Shown piece by piece: positions 30,280-40,002 of a DNA stretch of 64,000 bases. Positions within the stretch are counted from its first letter, which is position 1. Each line of letters begins with the position of its first letter. The position numbers were made by a program, and so were the translations under genes. The stretch comes from CAZCCM01 sp964616165. GTDB lineage: Bacteria; Bacillota; Clostridia; TANB77; CAG-508. The stretch covers positions 1 to 64,000 of the forward strand of contig CAZTTS010000004.1 of NCBI GenBank assembly GCA_964616165.1. The letters are read 5' to 3'. The notes below the pieces were generated by a model. The model did no database searches, was not told the DNA's origin, and saw only the letters and a program-made list of their open reading frames with translations.

Positions 30280-30795
30280 TTACTTTTGTACTATAACCAT
30301 TGAATGACGTATAACTTGATCTCCCAACTTATATCCTTTTCTAAATGTTTCTACAATCATTCCAGATTCTAAACCTGAATCTTCTACCATTGTAATAGCG
30401 TCATGTATCTCTGGATCAAACTTTTTGCCATCAGTTAATATTTCACTTACACCTAAAGACTGTAGATAATCTTCAAATTGTTTAAATATTAAACTTATTC
30501 CTGCCTTATATGAATCATCATTTGAATCACTTTCCTTAGCTTTTTCAAAACTATCTAAAACTGGTAGAAAACCCATTAATATATTTGCTTTAGCGTTTTC
30601 ATAAGTTTTTATACTTTCTTTTTCAGTTCTTTTTTTGTAATTTTCAAACTCAGCATACATTCTTTTATATCTATCATCAATTTCTTCAAATTGTTGTTTG
30701 TATAAAGCTGCTTCATTATCTGGCATATCTTCAACTGTTTCCTCTTTTATTTTTTCTTCTTTTTCTTTTTCTTGTTCTGTAACTTCTTTTTGCAT
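30280..30795 (-). CDS. grpE: Nucleotide exchange factor GrpE
   Basis: Dimeric nucleotide-exchange factor for DnaK. The 171-residue product has a disordered Glu/Lys-rich N-terminus and a long helix (RYKRMYAEFENYKKRTEKE near 42-60). The C-terminal beta wing contains the family signature in FDPEIHDAITMVEDSG and GYKLGDQVIRHSMVIV. Located 8 bp after hrcA in the standard operon order. Confidence 0.97.
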   Translation of the reverse strand: MQKEVTEQEKEKEEKIKEETVEDMPDNEAALYKQQFEEIDDRYKRMYAEFENYKKRTEKESIKTYENAKANILMGFLPVLDSFEKAKESDSNDDSYKAGISLIFKQFEDYLQSLGVSEILTDGKKFDPEIHDAITMVEDSGLESGMIVETFRKGYKLGDQVIRHSMVIVQK

Positions 30796-30803
30796 TCTTC
30801 CTC

Positions 30804-31820
30804 CTAATCCTCTTCTTTATTTAATGTTTGAGCCATCTTTTTCATTATTGCCATAACTCTAGAATAATTCATCCTAGTCGGCCCCAATATTCCTATTGTT
30901 CCAACACTTTTATCATTAAGTTTTCCCGACATTGTAACTAAACTAAAGTCTTTTAATTCTGCCATTTCATTTTCATCTCCAATATATACTGTTATTTCAG
31001 CAGAAGTTTGAGGTAATGATAATAATTCTTTAAAAGACTCTTTTTCATCTAAAACATTTAAAAGATTATCAAAAACTTTTTCATCTTTAAATTCAGGGAA
31101 TTTAAAAATTTTTGAAGTACCTTTCAAATAAACTCTTTCTGGGTCACTTAATATTCTATTTAATTCTTTAATTACTTTTTTAATAATTTGTGCAGAAACC
31201 TTAACTTCTTCTATTATATAGTCTTCTACTTTACCATCTATAGTAGACAAAGGTTTGCCAATTAATTTCTTTTTAAAAATATGTTTTAAGTCTTGAACTA
31301 TTTCAGTAGTTATATGATCATCAAATTTTATAATCGCTTCTTTTATAACTCCACATTCCGTTAAGATTATTGTCATTAAATTTGTATCACCCAGTAGTAT
31401 AAATTCAACATCTTTTATTGCATCTTCTGCCATATCTGGACCAACAGCAATACTTGTATAATGAGTTAATTCAGACAATGTTGTTGAGGCTACATTTAAG
31501 AATTCATCTAGGGTAGATGATTTATCAAACAATATATCTCTAATTAAAGAGACTTCTTCTTTAGAAAGCTCTGCTTCTTCAACTAATTTATCTACATAAT
31601 ATCTATATCCTAATTCTGAAGGTATTCTTCCTGCAGATAAATATGGTTTTTGTATTAAGCCTATTTTTTCTAATTCTGCCATTTCATTTCTAATAGTAGC
31701 ACTACTAAAATTAATAGGATACTTAGAAATTAAAACAGCTGAACTAACTGGTTCTGCAGTATCAATATATTCTTCTATTATAGCTTTAAGAATTATTTCT
31801 TTTCTTTTGTCTATATTCAA
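30804..31820 (-). CDS. hrcA: Heat-inducible transcription repressor HrcA
   Basis: Repressor that binds CIRCE operators and silences class I heat-shock genes; its folding depends on GroE. The N-terminal winged helix has RKEIILKAIIEEYIDTAEPVSS and SSATIRNEMAELEKIGLI (about residues 36-53). The central and C-terminal GAF-like domain ends with GTIGILGPTRMNYSRVMAIM. I choose the TTG at 31820 as start because GGGAGGA lies 7-8 bases before it. An upstream TTG at 31841 would place that ribosome-binding site inside the gene. Product 338 residues. It leads the operon and its own start region carries a CIRCE-like repeat. Confidence 0.95.
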   Translation of the reverse strand: MNIDKRKEIILKAIIEEYIDTAEPVSSAVLISKYPINFSSATIRNEMAELEKIGLIQKPYLSAGRIPSELGYRYYVDKLVEEAELSKEEVSLIRDILFDKSSTLDEFLNVASTTLSELTHYTSIAVGPDMAEDAIKDVEFILLGDTNLMTIILTECGVIKEAIIKFDDHITTEIVQDLKHIFKKKLIGKPLSTIDGKVEDYIIEEVKVSAQIIKKVIKELNRILSDPERVYLKGTSKIFKFPEFKDEKVFDNLLNVLDEKESFKELLSLPQTSAEITVYIGDENEMAELKDFSLVTMSGKLNDKSVGTIGILGPTRMNYSRVMAIMKKMAQTLNKEED

Positions 31821-31849
31821 ATTAGCAGTCCTCCCTGGCAACTGATAAT
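31821..31849 (-). promoter_or_regulatory. Degenerate CIRCE operator overlapping the hrcA ribosome-binding site
   Basis: Inverted repeat ATTATCAGTT-N9-GACTGCTAAT, with 8 of 10 positions symmetric and spacing of 9 as in CIRCE (TTAGCACTC-N9-GAGTGCTAA). It lies immediately upstream of the TTG start and contains the GGGAGG ribosome-binding site, so HrcA bound here would block its own operon. Confidence 0.7.
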
Positions 31850-31878
31850 ATTTTACATTTATTTTGGCAGTCTGTCAA
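31850..31878 (-). promoter_or_regulatory. Promoter of the hrcA operon
   Basis: -35 TTGACA (31873-31878), 17-bp spacer, -10 TAAAAT (31850-31855), directly abutting the CIRCE-like operator. Confidence 0.75.
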
Positions 31879-31891
31879 GTCAATTGCCAAA
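31862..31891. promoter_or_regulatory. Second inverted repeat spanning the hrcA -35 box
   Basis: Perfect 7-bp arms TTTGGCA (31862-31868) and TGCCAAA (31885-31891), spaced by 16 bases, bracket the -35 hexamer. This is not a CIRCE or CtsR site by sequence and could be an operator for another regulator. Confidence 0.4.
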
Positions 31892-31950
31892 TTTTTTTAT
31901 TTTTTTTATAAAAGATTGATTTAAATGGCTTTCATGTGTTTAAGCACATA

Positions 31951-31980
31951 AAAAAGAAGGCTCAACCTTCTTTATTTTTT
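31951..31980 (-). terminator. Intrinsic terminator after the 70-residue membrane protein gene
   Basis: Stem AAAGAAGG / CCTTCTTT, loop of five, with T tracts on both strands. Confidence 0.7.
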
Positions 31981-32049
31981 GTTATTATCATTAATTTCTA
32001 TTTTTAAAACATATTTACTTTAATTTCACATTTAAAATTTAAAAAGACT

Positions 32050-32262
32050 TTAAAGTACGAAACGCCCTACTATCATAAAAAATGTGGTAGCTACAGCAAA
32101 AATTGTTAGAGAAACACCAACTATTGTTAAAGTTATTATAATTTTTGATGCCATTGCCATCTCTTCTGTTGTTGTTTCTTCATTAACTTTTTTTGGACTC
32201 TTCTTAACTTTTTCAACTTTTTTTGTTTCTTTTACTTTTTTTTCTTTTGTTTCTTTTTTCAT
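32050..32262 (-). CDS. Small single-pass membrane protein with Lys-rich tail
   Basis: The 70-residue product has a very basic N-terminal half (residues 1-34, Lys/Glu/Thr-rich) and one hydrophobic helix (about 40-66, IIITLTIVGVSLTIFAVATT). A good ribosome-binding site (AAAGGTGG) precedes the ATG, and a terminator follows the gene, supporting a real gene. It follows cmk by 56 bp. Function is unknown. Its base composition is low in complexity, so homology searches may be weak. Confidence 0.65.
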   Translation of the reverse strand: MKKETKEKKVKETKKVEKVKKSPKKVNEETTTEEMAMASKIIITLTIVGVSLTIFAVATTFFMIVGRFVL

Positions 32263-32318
32263 ATTTCATCCACCTTTTCTTTTGTTTATTATATTTTATA
32301 CTATATAAATTATTTTAT

Positions 32319-33011
32319 CTACATTCTTGATTTTATTATATCTAATAAAATATGAAATGTCTCTTCTTCCGTTTGATTTGTATTATCTACCAAAACAGCA
32401 TCATCTGCTTGTTTTAAAGCACCTATTTCTTTATTATACATATCATTATAATCTCTAGCTTTTAAATTTTCTAGTACTTCTTCAAAAGTCATATTATTTT
32501 GTTTTGTTATTTTATTTTGTTCAAATCTTCTTTTTGCTCTAATTTCTGGATCTGCAGTTAAAAATATCTTTATATCAGCATTAGGAAAAACATATGTGCC
32601 AATATCTCTTCCATCCATTATTATATTTTTACCTACAGCATACTCTCTAGTAAAGTCTGTAACAAATAGCCTGATTGTTGTATTAGAAGAGACAAAAGAT
32701 ACATGTTTTGTAGTTTCTTTATCTCTTATTCTTTTTGTTACATCATTTCCATTCAAATAATAATTTTGAACTTTTTCGCCATTTATTTTTATTGTTTCTA
32801 CTCTAATATCTAAAGAATTTAATAATATATTTAATTTATCTAAATTTTCTTTACTATTATCATTATAGTCAAATTTTTCTTCTAGTATTGCTATAGTAAT
32901 AGTTCTATATATAGCTCCTGTATCTAGTGTTTCTAAATCTAATTCTTCACTTAATAATTTAACCATCTCACCTTTCCCTGAAGCTACAGGTCCATCAATT
33001 GCAATTATCAT
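32319..33011 (-). CDS. cmk: Cytidylate kinase
   Basis: Phosphorylates CMP and dCMP to the diphosphates. The 230-residue product has the P-loop IAIDGPVASGKGEMV (residues 3-17), DTGAIYRTIT, GRDIGTYVFPNADIKIFLTA (about 135-154) and the lid segment RAKRRFEQN. The usual P-loop in the family reads GPxxSGKGT/S; here Glu follows GKG, a small oddity. Length is typical. The downstream neighbour is the small membrane protein gene. Confidence 0.96.
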   Translation of the reverse strand: MIIAIDGPVASGKGEMVKLLSEELDLETLDTGAIYRTITIAILEEKFDYNDNSKENLDKLNILLNSLDIRVETIKINGEKVQNYYLNGNDVTKRIRDKETTKHVSFVSSNTTIRLFVTDFTREYAVGKNIIMDGRDIGTYVFPNADIKIFLTADPEIRAKRRFEQNKITKQNNMTFEEVLENLKARDYNDMYNKEIGALKQADDAVLVDNTNQTEEETFHILLDIIKSRM

Positions 33012-33120
33012 ATTATTTTAAATCCCTTCTATATTTTAGTTATATTTATATTTATAATATCTTTCTATTCTTAATATTTATATTTATATTTATGTATAAA
33101 TGTAAATGTAAATATATATA

Positions 33121-33143
33121 AAAAAGAAGTTGATCTTCTTAAG
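33121..33143 (-). terminator. Intrinsic terminator after the P-loop/Asp23-like gene
   Basis: Stem AAGAAG / CTTCTT (loop ATCAA) followed by TTTTATA on the transcribed strand. It overlaps the last codons of the gene. Confidence 0.65.
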
Positions 33144-34023
33144 TTACAATATCTTTAACTTTAACATCAACTTCTAAAACATTCATAGCAGTAATATTTT
33201 CTAATTCTTCTTTTATTTTATTTTTAAACTTATCTACTATATTAATTATATTATACCCATACATAACTGTAATTTCTGCATATATTTTTAAACCTTCTTC
33301 TTCTACAGCTATTTTATCTACTCTCAATTTGCTAGTAGCTATTATGCCTTCTGTTGTTTCTGAAATCATATCAACTATATCTCTAAAAACTGAGTCAGAA
33401 ATAGTAAATTTGCCAAGATAGCTAAATGTTGGTCTAATTATACTTCTATCAGCTACAGGATATGGATTTTTATCTTTTTTCGTTCTAAATACTTGTAATG
33501 GATCTAAAATTATACCCGAAAAATCTTTCTTTATTTCAAATGTAGGAACAGGAACAACATGTTTTCCTTGAGTTTTCCTAATTTTCTTAGCCATTTGCAT
33601 TTCTTCTTCAGAAGAAACATCTTCTATTCTAATTATTTTAGAAAACTCTGGAAGTGTTAAATTAGTTTTTATTCTATTTAGCATTTCATCTGAAGTTCCA
33701 AGAATAAGTAGTGATTTTACTTTATATTTCCTAAAAGCCTTTTTCATTTCTTCTTGTTCTTCTTTAGTAGAAAAAATTGCATCTCTAACAGTTTGAACTT
33801 TAGTAGCTGCCTTTTTAGCAGATTTACCAGCTAATACAATATTACCTCTAATAAGTAGTCCATCATCAATAATACATTGAATATTGTTTTCTGCTGCAAC
33901 AGCTTGAGCTTTAAAACTTTTTCCTGTTCCAGAAGAACCAATAAAGGCATAAACCTTCATGTTTTTTAATTGATAAGGAAGAAAACTTCCTATTCCAATA
34001 CTGATATTAGGTTTTCCCATCAT
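33139..34023 (-). CDS. P-loop NTPase fused to an Asp23-like domain
   Basis: The 294-residue product has a Walker A motif AFIGSSGTGKSFKAQ (about 26-40) near the N-terminus. A nucleotide-binding core follows (LLILGTSDEMLNRIKTNL near 118-135). The C-terminal ~80 residues (about 210-290) look like an Asp23/alkaline-shock domain: IIRPTFSYLGKFTISDSVFRDIV, shown in part, then AEITVMYGYNIINIVDKFKNKI. The start at 34023 follows AAAGG; an internal ATG at 33960 lacks a ribosome-binding site. The fusion is not one I can name. It lies between ileS and cmk. Function is unknown. Confidence 0.75.
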   Translation of the reverse strand: MMGKPNISIGIGSFLPYQLKNMKVYAFIGSSGTGKSFKAQAVAAENNIQCIIDDGLLIRGNIVLAGKSAKKAATKVQTVRDAIFSTKEEQEEMKKAFRKYKVKSLLILGTSDEMLNRIKTNLTLPEFSKIIRIEDVSSEEEMQMAKKIRKTQGKHVVPVPTFEIKKDFSGIILDPLQVFRTKKDKNPYPVADRSIIRPTFSYLGKFTISDSVFRDIVDMISETTEGIIATSKLRVDKIAVEEEGLKIYAEITVMYGYNIINIVDKFKNKIKEELENITAMNVLEVDVKVKDIVT

Positions 34024-34048
34024 CTACCTTTCTTATTATACTACTATC

Positions 34049-36847
34049 TTATTTTTCTAATACTGTTCTACATCTTTTGCAAAGTTCTAATTCTTTATCA
34101 AAATCTTTTTCATTTTCATATTTCCAACATCTTGCACATTTAAAACCCTTTGTTCTTTTAACTTCTGCCTTTAATTCTTTACCACTTTTAATTTCAACTT
34201 CTGAAACAATAAAGAAATCTATTAGAAAATCATTATATTTATTAATCAAAGATTTAACTTCTTCTGTAATGATTAAAGTAACTTTAGCTTCTAAAGATTG
34301 TCCTATTACTTTTTCTGCTCTTGCATCTTCTAATTCTTTTAAAACAATATCTCTTATTTTTAATAATTCCTTAAAGTCTTTATTAATATCTAGATTATTC
34401 CATTCACTTTGAACTTTTGGAAAAGATTCTAACATTACTGAATCAGTGTTTTCACTTTCAAGTTTAGGAATATATTTCCAAATTTCTTCTGCTGTAAAAG
34501 GTATAATAAGTGCAAACATTTTAACTAATGCTGATAATATTTTGTATAATGTGTCTTGTGCAGCTAATCTCTTATTCGGTTCTTCACAATATAGTCTATC
34601 TTTTATAATATCAAAATATATTGTACTCATATCTACTGTGCAGAATTGATTTATTTCATGGAAAGCTTTTGAAAACTCAAATTTATTATAATGTTTATCA
34701 AAAGATGTTATTAATTTATGTAACCTATACAAAGCCCATTTATCAACTTCTTCTAAATCTTTATATTCAACTTGAGATTTATTTGAGTCATATTCATTAA
34801 TATTTCCTAAAATAAATCTTGAAGTATTTCTCATTTTCCTATAATTTTCAGCTAATTGTTTAAATAAATTTTCTGATACAGCTACATCTGTAACAAAATC
34901 TGAAGATAAAACCCAAAGTCTTAAAATGTCTGCTCCATATCTATTCGAAATATCTAAAGGTGAAATAACATTACCAATAGATTTACTCATTTTTCTTCCA
35001 TGTTCATCAACAACCATTCCATTTGTTAAAACTTCTTTATATGGCGCTTCATTTGTTGTTGCAACTGATGTTAAAAGCGAAGATTGGAACCATCCTCTAT
35101 ATTGATCATTACCCTCTAAATATAGGTCTGCTTTAGGTAAACCTCTAAGTTTTGTTACTGAACGATGTGTTGAACCTGAGTCGAACCATACATCCATAAT
35201 ATCTTTTTCTTTAATAAAGCTTGTACTACCACATTTACATTTAGCATTTTCTGGCATTAAGTACTCAACATCTTTTTCATACCAAATATTGGAACCATGT
35301 TCTCTAAATAATTCTTCAACTTTAGTTAATGATTCTTTTGTTATATATGGCTCATTACAATCTTTACAATAAAAGATAGGTAATGGCACTCCCCAAGTTC
35401 TTTGTCTAGAAATACACCAATCTGCTCTTTCTTTAATCATGTCATACATTCTAGCTTCACCCCAAGCAGGATGCCACTTTACTTTCTTAATTTCTTCTAA
35501 TGTTTGTTTTGAAAAACCATCTATAGATGCAAACCACTGATCTGTCGCTCTATATACAATTGGACTTTTACATCTCCAACAATGTGGATATGAATGTAGG
35601 ATACTATCAGCAGTAATTAAATAGTTATTTTCTCCCAACCATTTTATAATTTCTTTATCAGATTTAGCATAATACATATCATTAAATATTCCAGCTGTAT
35701 CTCTTTGTACTCCTTTAGAATCCAATGGAACAACAATATCTAAACCGTATTTTTGTGACATTAAATAGTCTTCTTTACCATAACCTGGAGCTGTATGAAC
35801 AAGTCCAGTTCCTGATTCTTTATCAACTTGTAAAGTATCATCTGAGCCTAAAAGAATTGGAGATACTCTATCCATAAATGGATGAGAATACTTAATATTC
35901 TCTAGAGCTTCACCCTTTAGCGTTTTTATTATCTTATATTCAACTATATTAAAACTTTGTTTTAATTCATCTAAATGATCTTTTAATATTAATATTTTTT
36001 CTTCTATTAAATCTTCTTCAAACTCTTTTTTTTCTACATTGATTTTTTTTCTTTTCAAGTCTAAAATTATATAATCATATTTAGGATTAACTGTAATAGC
36101 CATATTCCCTGGCAATGTCCACGGTGTTGTCGTCCAAATAACTGCAGAAACATCTTTTAAGTCTTTATCTTTCGCTTCTACTATTGGAAATTTTACATAT
36201 ACAGAAGGTGATTTTATATCTTTATATTCAATTTCTGCTTCAGCTAATGCTGTTTCACAATCAGTACACCAATACACAGGTTTTAGGCCTTTATATATAT
36301 ATCCATTTAAAAACATTGTTCCAAAAACATTAATTTGTTCTGCTTCCATCTCAGGTTGGTATGTAATATATGGATTATCCCAATCACCCAGTACACCTAA
36401 ACGTTTAAACCCATCAGTTTGAATATCAACAAATTCTGCAGCAAAATCTCGACAAGTATCTCTAAAAACATTAACTGGGATTTCATCTCTATTTAATTTT
36501 AGTTTATCTATTGCCTTTTTCTCTGTTGGTAGACCGTGAGTATCATAACCTGGTATATATGGGGTCCAGAAACCTTTTAAATGCTTATATCTAACAATAG
36601 TATCTTTTAGTATCTTATTTAGTGCATGTCCCATGTGAATCTCACCATTTGCATATGGTGGGCCATCATGAAGAATATATGGAGTTTTCCCCATATTTTG
36701 ATCTAGCATTTTATAATATATTCTTTTTGCCTCAAAAACTTCATCTAAAACATCTGGTTCCATAGTAGGAAGATTCCCTCTCATTGGAAATTCTGTTTTA
36801 GGAAGATTTAAAGTATCTGTATAATTATTTTTCTTTTCTTCTGACAT
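34049..36847 (-). CDS. ileS: Isoleucyl-tRNA synthetase
   Basis: Charges tRNA-Ile. The 932-residue product has the HIGH-type signature NGEIHMGHALNKILKD (about 67-82), a CP1 editing domain with WTTTPWTLPGN (about 235-245) and the KMSKS loop GRKMSKSIGNV. It ends in a zinc finger CARCWKYE...CKRC. This C-terminal zinc domain and length are typical of the bacterial IleS1 type. Only 59 bp separate it from the upstream glmU-like gene, so there is no room for a T-box leader. Confidence 0.98.
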   Translation of the reverse strand: MSEEKKNNYTDTLNLPKTEFPMRGNLPTMEPDVLDEVFEAKRIYYKMLDQNMGKTPYILHDGPPYANGEIHMGHALNKILKDTIVRYKHLKGFWTPYIPGYDTHGLPTEKKAIDKLKLNRDEIPVNVFRDTCRDFAAEFVDIQTDGFKRLGVLGDWDNPYITYQPEMEAEQINVFGTMFLNGYIYKGLKPVYWCTDCETALAEAEIEYKDIKSPSVYVKFPIVEAKDKDLKDVSAVIWTTTPWTLPGNMAITVNPKYDYIILDLKRKKINVEKKEFEEDLIEEKILILKDHLDELKQSFNIVEYKIIKTLKGEALENIKYSHPFMDRVSPILLGSDDTLQVDKESGTGLVHTAPGYGKEDYLMSQKYGLDIVVPLDSKGVQRDTAGIFNDMYYAKSDKEIIKWLGENNYLITADSILHSYPHCWRCKSPIVYRATDQWFASIDGFSKQTLEEIKKVKWHPAWGEARMYDMIKERADWCISRQRTWGVPLPIFYCKDCNEPYITKESLTKVEELFREHGSNIWYEKDVEYLMPENAKCKCGSTSFIKEKDIMDVWFDSGSTHRSVTKLRGLPKADLYLEGNDQYRGWFQSSLLTSVATTNEAPYKEVLTNGMVVDEHGRKMSKSIGNVISPLDISNRYGADILRLWVLSSDFVTDVAVSENLFKQLAENYRKMRNTSRFILGNINEYDSNKSQVEYKDLEEVDKWALYRLHKLITSFDKHYNKFEFSKAFHEINQFCTVDMSTIYFDIIKDRLYCEEPNKRLAAQDTLYKILSALVKMFALIIPFTAEEIWKYIPKLESENTDSVMLESFPKVQSEWNNLDINKDFKELLKIRDIVLKELEDARAEKVIGQSLEAKVTLIITEEVKSLINKYNDFLIDFFIVSEVEIKSGKELKAEVKRTKGFKCARCWKYENEKDFDKELELCKRCRTVLEK

Positions 36848-36906
36848 TTTTCACCCATTTTATTAAATTTCTGTATAAGATTTTTGTTTTGTATTCAGCT
36901 TTTATA

Positions 36907-37857
36907 TTAGATTTTTGTAAATTGTTCAATAATAGTTCCATCTGGAATAACAGCATTTTCTGAAATATATACATATGGTCCTATTAAACAATCTTCGCCA
37001 ATTACTGCACCTTCTTTAATTGTAGTATTTGGCTTAATAACTGTATCTCTACCTATTTTTACATTATCATATATATATGTAGTATTTACATCTTCAATAG
37101 TAACACCATTAAACATATGATAATTATTTATTCTATTTCTAAGAACTCTTGTAATTAATTCTAGTTGAGCTCTATCATTAACACCTAGTATTTCCGTATT
37201 ATCTTCTACAGTAAAAGCTCCTGTTCTCAGACCTTTATCACTAATAATTTCAATTGCATCTGTTAGATAATATTCATTTTGTATATTATTTGGTTTAATT
37301 TCTGTTAAAGCTTCTAATAGCACATCTATATCAAAACAATATATTCCAGCATTTATCTCATTTATTTGTTTTTCTTCCTCAGTTGCATCCTTTTCTTCAC
37401 GTATTGTTTCAATAGCTCCACCTTCGTCTCTTATAATTCTTCCATAACCAGTAGGATTATCATAAACTGCAGTTAAAACAGTTGCTGCTTCCTTTGATTC
37501 AATTGATTTTTCAATTAAAAGTTCTATAGTTTCAGGTCTAATTATAGGAACATCACCATAAAGAATAATAACTTTTCCTGTTTTCCCTTTCAAAAGTGGT
37601 GCTGCTTGCATAACAGCATGTCCCGTTCCTAACAACTCTTCTTGTATTGCATATTCTACTGTGTCTCCCAATACCGCTTTGATTTCTTCTTTCATGTGGC
37701 CTACAACCGTAATAATCTGTTTAGATCCAATTTCAATAGCTAAATCTCTAACTCGCTTAACAAGCTCTTTATCGTAAATTTTTTGAATTAGTTTTGAATG
37801 TTTTGACTTCATTCTAGTGCCTTTGCCTGCTGCAATTATTATTGTATAAATATCCAT
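36907..37857 (-). CDS. GlmU-like UDP-GlcNAc pyrophosphorylase lacking most of the acetyltransferase half
   Basis: Sugar-1-phosphate nucleotidyltransferase. The 316-residue product has the signature TIIIAAGKGTRMKSKHSKLI (residues 5-24), GTGHAVMQA and YGDVPIIRPET. It then has a short left-handed beta helix of hexapeptides (IGRDTVIKPNTTIKEGAVIG, about 270-289). GlmU is normally about 450 residues, with the acetyl-CoA-dependent half at the C-terminus; here the helix stops after about four coils and the catalytic His region is missing. No frameshifted remnant follows the stop. So it probably makes UDP-GlcNAc from GlcNAc-1-P only, or a related nucleotide sugar. Confidence 0.88.
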   Translation of the reverse strand: MDIYTIIIAAGKGTRMKSKHSKLIQKIYDKELVKRVRDLAIEIGSKQIITVVGHMKEEIKAVLGDTVEYAIQEELLGTGHAVMQAAPLLKGKTGKVIILYGDVPIIRPETIELLIEKSIESKEAATVLTAVYDNPTGYGRIIRDEGGAIETIREEKDATEEEKQINEINAGIYCFDIDVLLEALTEIKPNNIQNEYYLTDAIEIISDKGLRTGAFTVEDNTEILGVNDRAQLELITRVLRNRINNYHMFNGVTIEDVNTTYIYDNVKIGRDTVIKPNTTIKEGAVIGEDCLIGPYVYISENAVIPDGTIIEQFTKI

Positions 37858-37973
37858 ACGCCCTCCTTAAAACAATATAAGAAAACAAGAATATTTAATT
37901 TTTAAATATTCTGCATCGTAATCTTCTTTCATTATTTTATCATAATACAACTTAATTATCAAGAAAAAGGAAA

Positions 37974-37997
37974 ACACGGAAACTCATTATTCCGTGC
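37974..37997 (-). terminator. Intrinsic terminator after lepA
   Basis: Stem CACGGAA / TTCCGTG with T-rich sequence on the transcribed strand, 40 bp beyond the lepA stop. Confidence 0.75.
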
Positions 37998-38036
37998 TTT
38001 AAAACCAATCTTTTATATGTAATTTAAGTTCATTAA

Positions 38037-39839
38037 TTATTCATCATCATCAAATTTTAAAACTGAAAGAAATGCTTCTTGTGGTATCTCAACATTGCCT
38101 ATTTGCTTCATTCTTTTCTTGCCTTTTTTTTGCTTTTCTAATAGTTTTTTCTTTCTAGTAATATCACCACCATAACATTTAGACAAAACATCTTTTCTTG
38201 CAGCCGAAACAGTTTCTCTAGCAATTATCTTACCACCTATAACTGCTTGAATCGGGACTTCAAACAATTGTCTAGGTATTTCTTTCCTTAGTTTTTCTGC
38301 CATTTTACGGCCTCTAGAATATGCAGCATCTTTATGTACAATAAAAGATAATGCATCAACCAATTCACTATTAATATACATGTCTAATTTTACTAATTCA
38401 GCTTTTTGATATTCTTTAAATTGATAATCTACTGAAGCATATCCTCTTGTTTTAGATTTAATATAGTCAAAGAAATCATATATTATTTCATTTAGTGGCA
38501 TATCATATTCTAATATTACTCTATTTGTATCTAAATATTTCATATCCTTATATGTCCCTCTTCTTGATTGACATACTTCCATAACATTTCCAACATATTC
38601 TTTAGGAATTAAAATTTCTACTGTCATTATTGGTTCTTCAATTTCTTCTATTTCCATTGTTGGAGGTAAGTCTGCAGGATTATATAGTTCTATTTCTTCT
38701 CCATTAGTTTTAATAACTTTATATATAACTGATGGAGCTGTTGTTAATACTCCTATACTATATTCTTCTTCTATTCTTTCAACTATAACTTCTAGATGTA
38801 ATAATCCTAAAAAACCACATCTAAAACCAAAACCCAATGCTTTAGAAGTTTCAGGTTCATAATTAAATGCTGCATCATTTAGTTTTAGCTTAGCTAGTGA
38901 GTCCTTTAAATAAGTATATTCTGTTCCATCTATTGGATACATGCCACAATATACCATTGAAACAGCTTTCTTATATCCCGGTAATGCTTCTTTAGTAGGA
39001 TTTTTCTTTGATGTAACAGTATCTCCCACTTGAACTTCTTCTGCCTCTTTTATGCTTGCTGCAAAATATCCAACTTCACCTGCTTTTAATACTTTTCCTT
39101 CTTTATATTCTCCAGCACCAAAATATCCTATTTCATTTATAGTAAATGTTTCACCAGTTGCCATAAACAATATTTCATCATTTAGCTTTACTTCACCTTC
39201 AAAAACCCTAATATATGATATTACTCCTTTATAATTATCATATTTAGAATCGAAAACTAATGCTTTTAAAGGTGCTTCTGTTTTTCCTTGAGGAGATGGA
39301 ATCCTTTTTACAATAGCTTCTAAAACATCTTCACAATTAAGTCCTGTTTTAGCAGAAATGCATGGTGCATCACTAGTATCAATACCTAATATATCTTCTA
39401 TTTCTTTTTTTACTTCTTCTACCATTGCATTAGGTAAATCAACTTTATTTATAACAGGAATTATTTCCAAATTATTTTCTAATGCCAGATAAACATTTGC
39501 TAAAGTTTGAGCTTCAATTCCTTGAGTAGCATCAACCACTAATATTGCTCCTTCACAAGCAGCAAGAGATCTAGATACTTCATAATTAAAATCCACATGT
39601 CCTGGAGTATCAATTAGATTTAAAATATATGTTAACCCATCTTCTGCAATGTATTCCATGCGAACAGCTTGAGATTTAACAGTAATTCCTCTTTCTTTTT
39701 CAATATTCATACTGTCTAAAACCTGTGTTGTCATTTCTCTTTTTTCTAAAACTCCTGTTATCTCAATTAGTCTATCAGCTAATGTAGATTTACCATGATC
39801 AATATGTGCAATTATACTAAAATTTCTTATATTTTCCAT
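38037..39839 (-). CDS. lepA: Elongation factor 4 (LepA)
   Basis: Ribosome-associated translational GTPase involved in initiation and back-translocation. The 600-residue product has the P-loop [16 protein letters not shown] (about 10-25), [28 protein letters not shown] and the LepA-specific C-terminal domain ([25 protein letters not shown], quoted only as [20 protein letters not shown]). Normal length. It has about 160 bp upstream that hold the divIVA terminator. Confidence 0.98.
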   Translation of the reverse strand: MENIRNFSIIAHIDHGKSTLADRLIEITGVLEKREMTTQVLDSMNIEKERGITVKSQAVRMEYIAEDGLTYILNLIDTPGHVDFNYEVSRSLAACEGAILVVDATQGIEAQTLANVYLALENNLEIIPVINKVDLPNAMVEEVKKEIEDILGIDTSDAPCISAKTGLNCEDVLEAIVKRIPSPQGKTEAPLKALVFDSKYDNYKGVISYIRVFEGEVKLNDEILFMATGETFTINEIGYFGAGEYKEGKVLKAGEVGYFAASIKEAEEVQVGDTVTSKKNPTKEALPGYKKAVSMVYCGMYPIDGTEYTYLKDSLAKLKLNDAAFNYEPETSKALGFGFRCGFLGLLHLEVIVERIEEEYSIGVLTTAPSVIYKVIKTNGEEIELYNPADLPPTMEIEEIEEPIMTVEILIPKEYVGNVMEVCQSRRGTYKDMKYLDTNRVILEYDMPLNEIIYDFFDYIKSKTRGYASVDYQFKEYQKAELVKLDMYINSELVDALSFIVHKDAAYSRGRKMAEKLRKEIPRQLFEVPIQAVIGGKIIARETVSAARKDVLSKCYGGDITRKKKLLEKQKKGKKRMKQIGNVEIPQEAFLSVLKFDDDE

Positions 39840-39900
39840 AAAATTATTCTAGCATAGAAAAACTTAGATATCAATCTTTCTTATAGAATAAAGCTTTACA

Positions 39901-39925
39901 ATAAAAAAACACCTTAAAAGGTGTA
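39901..39925 (-). terminator. Intrinsic terminator after divIVA
   Basis: Stem ACACCTT / AAGGTGT followed by TTTTTTA on the transcribed strand. It lies 80 bp beyond divIVA and before lepA. Confidence 0.8.
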
Positions 39926-40002
39926 AATTTATATTTATATACTTATATACTTATATATTTGTATATTAATATATAAAATCAATATTATAATTTATTTATA
40001 TA

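Noticed and set aside
36848..36906. T-box riboswitch upstream of ileS
   Set aside because: Only 59 bp separate ileS from the upstream gene and no T-box motif is visible.
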